From Rhizodiscina lignyota (lineage: Eukaryota > Ascomycota > Dothideomycetes > Aulographales > Rhizodiscinaceae): a stretch of DNA of 64,000 bases. The stretch is from NCBI GenBank assembly GCA_010015805.1, contig ML978132.1:806001-870000 (forward strand), given 5' to 3'. Of this stretch, positions 56,037 through 64,000 are shown piece by piece. The notes under the pieces were generated by a model. That model was not told the DNA's origin and did not search any database. It saw only the letters and a program-made list of their open reading frames with translations. Each line of letters starts with the position of its first letter. Within the stretch, counting starts at the first letter, position 1. The position numbers were made by a program, and so were the translations under genes.

Positions 56037-58166
56037 TCATTTCTGCGGGCTGATTCGCACCTCCTCTGCCGATACGGAGCCATTGGTGACGACGAATCCG
56101 ATACCACCGTGGCTGAACCGGTCATCGCTCGCCTCCAGAACTCCTTTCCCATCAATCTGTGCTTTCAGGGTCGTGTCAACGACGGTGACAGCCACTTCGT
56201 ACGACCGATCGAGCTCCCATTTGAACTCCGCACTGGCAAGCTCCACTTTGGATCGATCGATTGATTTCACAAATGCAATGCGCCCACCAGACGTGAATAA
56301 CAGAGCATACCATCTCCGAAGCCCTTGGACACGTACCGCGACACCGCTCGGCGCTCCAAGGTTTACTCTGAAGTTCGAGACGGTTACCGTATAATTTCTC
56401 CACTCGCGCGTCCCGTAGCTTATGATCCCCTCTCCATCGTTCTGAGCAACGTAAAATGCTGGCCCCTGGTTCCATCTCTTGATCTCGGAGACTCCATTGA
56501 CCCACGCTTGACGCCAGAAGTCGCTTGGTCCGTTGAGTGGGCGCCGGAGCGTCAATTCAGGCGTGCTGTCCCAGCGGAGATAGTCCAGCCATACCGTGCC
56601 GTTGAGGTGACCAGAGGGAACGGAAAGCGCTAAGCCGAGCTGCTGAATTGGCTGGCTATCCATCGTGTCTGGTATTGTCCATTTGAGGATATCTGCATTG
56701 CCTGGTGCAAGTGTAAGAACGGCGGGTGCATCGCCCGTTACCAGCTCATCCCCTTTACTGTACACCTTCAGTCGGAGCCTCACATCGACAGAATTGCTGT
56801 TGCTCTTGTCGGCGCGGATAAGAGCTTGCACAGTCTGTCCAGGATACACCAACGGGCTGGCCATGAGATCGTACGTCTTCATCTTGACGATCTCCGGCGG
56901 CGTGAATGTCTGCGTCAGAACTTCCACTGAGCCCGAAGCTCTCGTCAAACCCTTTACTCGGATAGCCAAGGCCGATTGACCTGTGGCATCTTTGCCATTC
57001 TCGACTTTCACGAGATCTGGCGTCAGGCTGTGCCGCGTAGCCATGAATCCCTGGACACTTCCGGGAAGAGAGAAATGGAATTGTGCACCCTGCTTCGGCG
57101 CATCAAGAGGCTTCTCATGCGCAAGCTGTCGACCCATATTAACAATATCATAGGCTATCCGAACCGCATTGTTGATCGAATACCCGCCATCTGCACTGGA
57201 AATGAGCGCTCGATCTGCAAGCGGCCCACGCCAGTCTGGTCCGCCTTCGAATGCATTCATGCCGTGCATGAGCGCAACAAGACATGCAATATTCCCCGAG
57301 TTGCAGTCAGTATCCCAACCGCAAGTGTTGATGATATGCATGGCTTCGTGGAAGGAGTCTCCGCCGTACACGAGAGAGAGGACCATGATACCATGATTGG
57401 GCATGACATGGCAGTTTCCACAATATTTGTGATAGCCATACTTCTCCTCGATCCGCTCTCGTGTCTTCAGCCAGTCCTTGTCGTCGCGACACCACTCGCG
57501 GATTTCGGCTATCATTTTGGCGAGCTGAGACTCTCTTGGAATGAAACTGAGGCCGGTGTCGAGAAGATGGTCTACGTTCTTGGATACGAAAGCTTCTGCT
57601 TCCATAGCAGCCAGGAGCATGGCAGCATACACAGACTCGCCATCGTGGCTCACCTTCCCTGCCCTCTCAGCAAGTTTAGCAGCGAGCTCAGGGTTGCCCG
57701 GTGCCACCATCCCCCAGCCATCGATGAAGATCTGCGCTCCAATCTGCTCCGCAACTGTTTTACCGTTGGTCTCAATGCTGCCACTCCCAGGCGCTCGAAT
57801 GCCCTTCTTCAGATTCAAAAATGCTGTGTGCTCGGTGCTGATGCCATTGCCGCCCCACCAGAATATGGAGCGGCCCTCGACGACATTGTTCAGCCACGTA
57901 TCTCCGATATTCTCGGACGTAATATCGGCGCTCACGCCGTGCTCCAGCAAGGCCCTCGGGAAGACGAAAGTGCCAGACACATCATCGTCAGTCACCACAA
58001 GTGGCACATCTAGCTTTTCATGAACATAGTACTCGATATGTCCAAGCTCTTTCAGAATCCGTTGATGCGTCCAGCCTTCGAATGGTCGTCCGAGATATAC
58101 GCCTATGAGTTTTCCAAGAACGCCTGCGTAGACTCGCTCGAGGTAGTCGGAGGGCAAGTCAGGCAT
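56037..58166 (-). CDS. ADP-ribosylglycohydrolase-fold protein with C-terminal beta-sandwich regions
   Basis: A single exon of 709 aa; ATG at 58166 is chosen because upstream in-frame codons lack an ATG. Residues of about 5-370 carry the ARH/DraG fold: RVYAGVLGKLIGVYLGRPFEGW, metal-binding TDDDVSGTFVF (about 56-66), and CGWDTDCNSGNIACL (about 282). These three Asp clusters bind the binuclear Mg/Mn centre that cleaves N- or O-ribosyl bonds. Residues of about 390-709 look like one or two jelly-rolls; the last (NYTVTVSNFRVNLGAPSGVAVRV ... HGGIGFVVTNGS) resembles concanavalin-type DUF1080 sugar-binding domains. ARH1/DraG proteins are about 300-360 aa, so this is twice as long. There is no signal peptide. 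It is divergent from a sugar-permease gene, which points to a glycosidase-like catabolic role rather than protein de-ADP-ribosylation. Confidence 0.88.
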   Translation of the reverse strand: MPDLPSDYLERVYAGVLGKLIGVYLGRPFEGWTHQRILKELGHIEYYVHEKLDVPLVVTDDDVSGTFVFPRALLEHGVSADITSENIGDTWLNNVVEGRSIFWWGGNGISTEHTAFLNLKKGIRAPGSGSIETNGKTVAEQIGAQIFIDGWGMVAPGNPELAAKLAERAGKVSHDGESVYAAMLLAAMEAEAFVSKNVDHLLDTGLSFIPRESQLAKMIAEIREWCRDDKDWLKTRERIEEKYGYHKYCGNCHVMPNHGIMVLSLVYGGDSFHEAMHIINTCGWDTDCNSGNIACLVALMHGMNAFEGGPDWRGPLADRALISSADGGYSINNAVRIAYDIVNMGRQLAHEKPLDAPKQGAQFHFSLPGSVQGFMATRHSLTPDLVKVENGKDATGQSALAIRVKGLTRASGSVEVLTQTFTPPEIVKMKTYDLMASPLVYPGQTVQALIRADKSNSNSVDVRLRLKVYSKGDELVTGDAPAVLTLAPGNADILKWTIPDTMDSQPIQQLGLALSVPSGHLNGTVWLDYLRWDSTPELTLRRPLNGPSDFWRQAWVNGVSEIKRWNQGPAFYVAQNDGEGIISYGTREWRNYTVTVSNFRVNLGAPSGVAVRVQGLRRWYALLFTSGGRIAFVKSIDRSKVELASAEFKWELDRSYEVAVTVVDTTLKAQIDGKGVLEASDDRFSHGGIGFVVTNGSVSAEEVRISPQK

Positions 58167-59162
58167 GACTGATCTTGAAAACAATGCATAGAGAGCCACA
58201 AAGGCTTTGAAGTGCAGCTTCTTAAACTTGGGCTTTGGAGTTTCTAATCAGCTGTGAGAGAGTTAAACATGCGGACTGAGAGCGAGGGGATCTTTCCCCC
58301 GGCGGAATATTCCCAGTGAAAATGTTCTCCTTGTAACTTGTTAGACAAATCGGAGAACGAGACTTGGATGCTGAATGGTTCCTCGGTTATCGTGAAAGAC
58401 AATCAATTCATTCCGGCTCCATGTCAGGGTAACAAGAGCCTCAATGGATACAAGTAACCAAGATCAAATGCCCCGCGCTATCCCGGAGATAAAATGCGTC
58501 GGCGTCTTAACCCAAGTTGAGAGCTATGCATTCAAGGCCGGCCAAGCGCGGTGCAGCGTGTGGAGGTGCTCCATGCGGAGAACCCTGAACTGACTCGTGA
58601 ATTGTGGGGTCTGAGGAAACATCTGGAGCTTGAATGGAGAGCACCATAAAGCTTCATCTCTTCAACTGTTTAAATTTCTGATTTCTATCTGGAGTAATAC
58701 CTTGGTTGTTGAGGCAGACACTAGTCTAAATGGCATCGGCCATCGACTATCCTAAATATCTTCGAGGAGGGAGGAGTATATGCTGTACATGGAGTCAATG
58801 TTAGGGCAGGATGCTTGATCGACCAAAGTTGCCTAAAAACTTCCTTCATACAACGGCACATGATAATCCGCACCTGTGGTAGAAGGATCAGAAGCTAGCC
58901 TCCCAGTAGGCGCTGGATGTTAGTCGTAACGATCGGATATTGCAACATACGGAAATGCTTCCGTGATATGTATTGGATATATCATTCGCCTTTATGTCTC
59001 TGCAATTTCGCTAGCTCTAGGGCATTCCTTCCAATTCATTTGCAGTCACTCTCTACTTGTTCGCGTTTCAATTGCCCGAGACTTCGATAGCTCGTCAGAA
59101 GTGTGTTCCAATCGACGAAACGTCCATTCGTAAGAAATTGATTGAGATTGACACCTGTTACC
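58167..59162. promoter_or_regulatory. Bidirectional promoter of ARH-like gene and maltose-type permease
   Basis: This 996 bp between two start codons has no supported ORF. Joint control of both genes is likely from the arrangement; no specific operator is recognised. Confidence 0.4.
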
Positions 59163-60828
59163 ATGGACTCGAAGGACGACAAACCTGAATTCAATGAGAA
59201 AATCACCTCAGACACGGCTACAGCAGCCGCCATCGCCACCGATGACGAGCACTCCATGACTGTTCGCGAGGCTTTCAGACGATATCCCTGGGCCTGCTTC
59301 TGGGCCATCGCAATGTCTCTAACCATCATCATGGAGGGCTATGATGGTATCCTCCTCGCCAATCTGATCGCCTACCCGTCTTTCAAAAAGCAGTATGGCA
59401 ACTACTATCCCGCTCTCGGCCAGTACGTCGTGTCCGCGCCTTGGCAGGCTGGCCTTGGAAACGCAGCGAATTGTGGCGCCGTCTTGGGGCAGTTCTTGAA
59501 TGGCTATGTCACTGAGAGATTCGGCCATCGGAGGGTGATCATGGTTGCTCTCGTGTTCCTAACCGGCTTCGTGTTCATTACGTTCTTTGCGAAGAGCATC
59601 GCCGTGCTGTGCGTCGGAGAGGTACTGCTTGGCATACCATGGGGTATCTTCGCTATCATGGGCTCTGCGTACGCCTCAGAAGTGTGCCCACTTGCACTCA
59701 GAGGATATCTGCTGGCGTTTGTCAATCTCTGCTGGGTCATCGGACAGTTTGTCGCTGCTGGCGTTCTGGAAGGGCTTGTGAACAACACCACGCAGTGGGC
59801 GTATCGCATACCATTCGCTGTTCAATGGGCTTGGCCTGTACCACTCTTCATCCTTGCGCTGCTTGCTCCCGAGTCGCCATGGTGGCTGATTCGCAAAGGG
59901 CGGGTTGCCGATGCGGAGAAGTCTCTGCAGAGACTTTCTTCAAACATGTCGCCGACACAGATTCAGTTGAAGGTCGCGATGATGATGCACACGAATGCGT
60001 ATGAGGAGACGCTGAACACCGAAAGCAGCTATCGGGACTGCTTCCGAGGGACGAATCTACGCCGAACAGAAGTTGCGTGTATGATTCTTGTTGCGCAAAC
60101 ACTTGCTGGAGAGGCCTTCGCCTACAATGCGTAAGTTTATCATGGATACGAGAGCTTGTCGCGGGAAACATACTTACGTCTCGCTCCGCAGAACCTACTT
60201 TTTCACCCAAGCAGGTCTCGCAGCCAGCGACGCGTACAAGATGAACTTTGGCGCGACTGCATTAGCGTTTATCGCAACATGTGTGAGCTGGGTGCTCATG
60301 ACGTATTTCGGCCGTAGGACGCTCCTCTGCACCGGCTTAGGCTTGATCGCCCTCGACTTGCTGCTCATTGGTTGTCTGAGCTACGCTGGAACGTCAGCAG
60401 CCACCTGGACGCAAGCCGCATTTGCGATGCTCTGGCTCGGACTCTACTCTTCGCTTCTTGGCCCGCAGTCGTTTACCGTGGCAGCTGAAATTTCAGCGAC
60501 GCGATTGCGTGCGCAGACACTCTCACTTGCTCGGAATGCGTATAACGTGGTCAACATTATCGACGGAGTTATTGAGCCGTACTTGATTAATCCGACTGAA
60601 GCAGGACTGAAGGGCAAGACAGCGTTTGTGTGGTTCGGAGTTTGTACACTTACCCTGGTGTGGGCGCTTTTCCGATTGCCGGAGACGAAGGGGAAGACGT
60701 ATGAAGAACTGGACGTGCTATTTGAGAAGAGGGTGCCGGCGTGGAAGTTTAAGACGACGCAAGTGAATGAGGTTGCGGAGGCGAATGAGATATTGCGCGA
60801 TAAAGATTGGATGCCAAAGACGGACTAG
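59163..60828 (+). CDS. MFS alpha-glucoside/maltose permease-type transporter
   Basis: Exons 59163-60130 and 60192-60828 (61 nt intron GTAAGT...CAG) encode 534 aa. Family marks: SLTIIMEGYDGILLANL in TM1, NGYVTERFGHRRV (loop 2-3), GIPWGIFAIMGSAYASEVCPLALRGYL, and APESPWWLIRKGR. The second half has TYFGRRTL and FRLPETKGKTYEELDVLFEKRVPAWKF, the fungal MAL/hexose transporter ending. Twelve spans are expected, driven by H+ symport at the plasma membrane. It is divergent from the ARH-like gene, so its substrate could be a glycoside or nucleoside-like compound rather than maltose. Confidence 0.92.
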
Positions 60829-61414
60829 ATGATATTGAAAACGGCCCAAACGTGTTGTCGGACGGTGGTATGGTGTTGTCGGTTGTTGCGCTTTAGTACT
60901 GTTCGCGAGAAGTGTCCGGATAAAGAACTTCTGATATTATGAAACTATACGTCTGTGATCTTGCTTTGTCACTAAGCCTTCACTATGTGAAAGTTCTTCA
61001 ACAGCGCATTTTATACACGCCTGATCAGGTTAAAGCCTCCGGTGCTCCAAAACCCTGCCGTGTCATAAAGGGGCTAGGAACAAGTCGGGAGGCCACGTGG
61101 GGGAGCGGAGCTTGGGAACAGGGAGCTCAGGGTTATCCCATGTTTTGAGATATTCCAGAGTGAAGTTGATGAAACTCAAAAGTGAAAGTGGCTGATGGGA
61201 TGCAGTTACATGAGGCACCGAAAATTTAGAGATGGAAGCTACGGAGTGCAGGTCAGATGTATTGCAGCTGAATCTGATATCTGCAGTAGACTAGCATGCT
61301 GATTTCGTCATGTTTCTTGCGCCATACTGATGTGAGCAGAACGAAGGACAGCTTTTGTATTCTTGCACAAACCCATCATTCCGGCGTTCAATGTCTTTTT
61401 AAACTTGCCTAACT
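60829..61414. other. Intergenic between convergent permease and aldehyde dehydrogenase genes
   Basis: No coding sequence is supported. Confidence 0.45.
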
Positions 61415-62990
61415 TCACTTCTTCAAGTTCATGTTGATGTGAATGGTCTTCGGTTGCATGTAGTTCTTCAGGCCCTCAATACCGCTCTCACGGCCGTAAC
61501 CGCTCTGTTTGTAGCCGCCAAACGGCGTCTGTGGTGAGCCGGCCCACGATGAGTTGATGGCGACGGTGCCTGACTCCACCTTGCCCGCTACGCGCAGCGC
61601 GCGGGCCATATCAGAGGTGTAAATTGTGCTGCCGAGGCCGTATGTGGTGTTGTTTGCCAACTTGATGGCGTCATCCTCGTCCTTGAATGTTCGTACGGAG
61701 ATGACAGGGCCGAAGATCTCGTCGGTGTAAACCTTGGACGTCAAGCTTGGGTTCAGAAGCACAGTCGGTTGAACGAATGTGCCCTTGTCGCCGAGGCGGT
61801 CGCCACCTGTCAGTACCTCAACACCCTCGGCCTTGCCGTCCTTCAAGAAGCCCATGACGCGGTCGAACTGCTTCTTGTCGGCCAGAGGACCAAAGGCTGT
61901 CTCGGCCTTCGCTGGGTCGCCCATAACCTTTGCAGCGTTCTCGTATGCTTCCTTAACCTTCTTGACATACTCCTGCGCAATGCTCTCTTGAACAAGAACG
62001 CGAGATGAGGCGACGCACACTTGACCGGAGTTGCGCAGGAAGCCGTCGGCGGTGTGGAAAACGGCGTTGGTCATGTCAGCGTCCTCAAAGATCAGCGCAG
62101 GTGACTTGCCGCCGAGCTCGAGAGTGACCTTCTTCATGTTGGATTTCGTAGCAGCTTGCTGCACAGCACGCCCAGACGGGGCGGAGCCAGTGAAGGCGAT
62201 CTTGGAGATCTGCATGTGCGAGGCGAGCATGGCACCGACGGGACCGGCACCAGCGACAATGTTGATGACACCTGGTGGGAAGCCAGCTTCCTTGATGTAT
62301 TCACCGTAGGCAGCGAGGCCGAGAGGTGACTTCTCAGAAGACTTGAGAATGAAGACGTTTCCTGTGGCCATGGCGGGTGCCATCTTCCAGGCAGCCAGGG
62401 TGTGAGAGCCGTTCCAGGCGCAGATACCGGCGCATACACCTGCATAGGATGTTAATATCTGGTTGCCAGTGGAAAGTGGAGGCGTGAGAAAGCTCACCAA
62501 AAGGCTCATACTGAACAAGCTTATAGTATCCATCCTCATCTGGGGGATAGCTCTCGCCTGCAACCTTGCCTGCGTAGCCAGCATAGTAACGCCACAACGC
62601 AGCAGGCCCCAGCACCATCCTCTTCGCAACCGTTATCGGCTGGCCCATGGCAATGCTCTCCAACTTGGCAAGCTTCTCAGCGTTCGCCTCGAGTAGGTCT
62701 GCCAGCTTGTTCATGCACTTGGCCCGCTTGTGGCCGGCCAACTGGCGCCATGCTGGATACGCGGCCTTCGCAGCGTCAACTGCCCTGTCAATGTCGGCCT
62801 CGCTGGCCACTTGGACCTTGTCTGTCACGAGCGACTCATCCGTTGGGTTGTAGATGGCGACAGTCTCACCGGAGGAGGAGTTGCAGTACTGTAAAGACCA
62901 ATTGTCAACTCCTTGATGGCCAGAATGAGGGGTAGTGGGGAGCTGTCAAGTTACCTCGCCATTGATGAACAAACGGGTTTCGTACGACAT
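61415..62990 (-). CDS. NAD(P)+-dependent aldehyde dehydrogenase
   Basis: Exons 62990-62955, 62888-62498 and 62439-61415 encode 483 aa. The start MSYETRLFINGEYCNSSSGE has the usual family opening. Catalytic Glu is in LELGGKSPALIFEDAD and catalytic Cys in NSGQVCVASSR; cofactor and substrate-site motifs are GNVFILKSSEKSPLG, FTGSAPSGRAVQ, DEIFGPVISV and FGGYKQSGYGRESG. It oxidises aldehydes to acids. Similar fungal enzymes include cytosolic broad-range ALDHs and salicylaldehyde dehydrogenases. No targeting signal is seen. It might act with the alcohol dehydrogenase 26 kb away, but nothing shows this. Confidence 0.94.
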
Positions 62991-64000
62991 GTTTGCGGCT
63001 GTCTAATTCTATGTGATCAATTGCTCGGCGCTGTTGGAGGTCAATTGGTCTATGTGAGAACTTTTCTCCAGCGAACAAGGGAGATGACATATTGGGCTGC
63101 CTTATATGCGGGGAGCTGTGGCATTTGGCTTGCCAGCTCGGTGAGAGCAGCTCAACCCCGCATATCTCCGGCTTACAACCTTCCGGATTTTAGGAGGGAT
63201 CGGTAATTCAAGGTCAGCGGCCGCTTGACTGTACATATCGATGGAGCTGCTTCACCTTTGCTGCTGCGACTTTTCGGAGCACAACCATTCGTCTATGAGC
63301 ACTCTGAGAGAAGAGACGAAGTCTTAAGCCCGTCTTGACCCTTTAACGCCCTGAGCTGCCAGGCCTATGACGCGTGACATCACGCGTCTGGCCGGAAAAA
63401 CACTTTAGCCGGCCGACGCGTTCTCTCCCTCGCTTCCGCTCCGCTAGCCTCAGCAGTGGAGTAGTCCACGAACAGTCCACAGGACAGGCTCCACTCTTCA
63501 TGTCGTGCTTACCTACATTATCTCAACTTCCACAGCAATATTACAAATCGTCCAGATGATAGTCTGCATGTGGAGCATTCAGGAACGAGATCAGCTCCAA
63601 CGTCTGGCATGAGACGCGTCCCATCACTGGCCCGGAGAATGTGGAGTTCGTGTCGAAACGAGTCTATACTTCATCTCGTAATCGCTCCATCATGCAATCC
63701 TGACAGTGCGGCCGATGGGCACATTGCAAACTGAGTTTCGACATCGCTTCAGCCTGTCAACCTCAGAAGAGCGTCTCGAAGAGCACGTCTGGAGAATTGG
63801 ACAACACCAGGAAGAACAGATTTCTCAGAAAGCCTTTCGAAATTTATCGATCTTGGCTTGTGATGTCTGCCTCTATACGAAGGACAACAAGTTGCTATTG
63901 TGGTCTTCAGTACGGAGCACTCCTTATTCCACGTGATTGAACTCCTGACGGAGGGTTTTCTGTTTCGAATTTTCAATCAACACGAGCCAGCACGCCAGAG
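62991..64000. other. Right-edge intergenic region
   Basis: It contains the promoter of the aldehyde dehydrogenase gene. Two overlapping ORFs at the edge (63706-63936 plus, 63749-63976 minus) have no features; a gene could begin beyond the window. Confidence 0.4.
63101..63108 (-). promoter_or_regulatory. TATA box of the aldehyde dehydrogenase gene
   Basis: The minus strand reads CATATAAG about 110 bp before the ATG at 62990. Confidence 0.45.

Overview
This window is genomic DNA of a filamentous ascomycete (Pezizomycotina). The evidence is genes with many 45-65 nt introns (GT-AG ends, CTRAC-type branch points), a Zn2Cys6 regulator, an ascomycete laccase with a DSGL tail, a large-subunit secreted catalase, a Helo-like/STAND relic, and an intron-bearing tRNA-Met. 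A dothideomycete is plausible but not proven. All gene models come from reading frames and splice signals; no database search was possible.

Layout. 0-2 kb: the 3' end of an AP-2 mu adaptin gene and an orphan Arg/Gln-rich gene. 2.7-9.9 kb: a divergent pair made of an isopenicillin-N-acyltransferase-like Ntn hydrolase (minus) and a Dal5-type MFS carrier (plus), followed by a Zn2Cys6 regulator; two CGG-N4-CCG sites lie between the pair. 11-15.4 kb: a small secreted eight-cysteine protein and a secreted catalase. 16.8-18.9 kb: core genes swi5 (recombination) and cwc2 (splicing), convergent. 20.3-24.6 kb: a full-length ABCB multidrug transporter. 25.1 kb: tRNA-Met(CAT). 26.2 kb: an alpha/beta hydrolase.

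28.4-37.9 kb: an orphan ORF, a lactose-permease-like MFS carrier with one junction that does not splice in frame, a divergent GH2 beta-mannosidase, a zinc alcohol dehydrogenase with a GC-AG intron, and an HSL-type esterase. 38.3-41.3 kb: a laccase with a long low-complexity N-terminal stalk. 42-47 kb: a gene-poor stretch with a decayed Helo-like N-terminal gene and a STAND-like gene without a recognisable P-loop. 48.1-50.8 kb: an AAA+ ATPase with a second GC-AG intron. 52.1-55.0 kb: a secreted orphan protein and a GH18 enzyme, convergent. 56.0-60.8 kb: an ADP-ribosylglycohydrolase-fold protein with C-terminal beta-sandwich regions, divergent from a maltose-permease-type MFS carrier. 61.4-63.0 kb: an aldehyde dehydrogenase.

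The main theme is three separate divergent pairs, each joining a hydrolase without a signal peptide to an MFS importer of a different family. They look like compact uptake-plus-hydrolysis catabolic modules. The acyltransferase-like/Dal5/Zn2Cys6 set and the ADP-ribosylglycohydrolase/permease pair are the best candidates for undescribed pathways.
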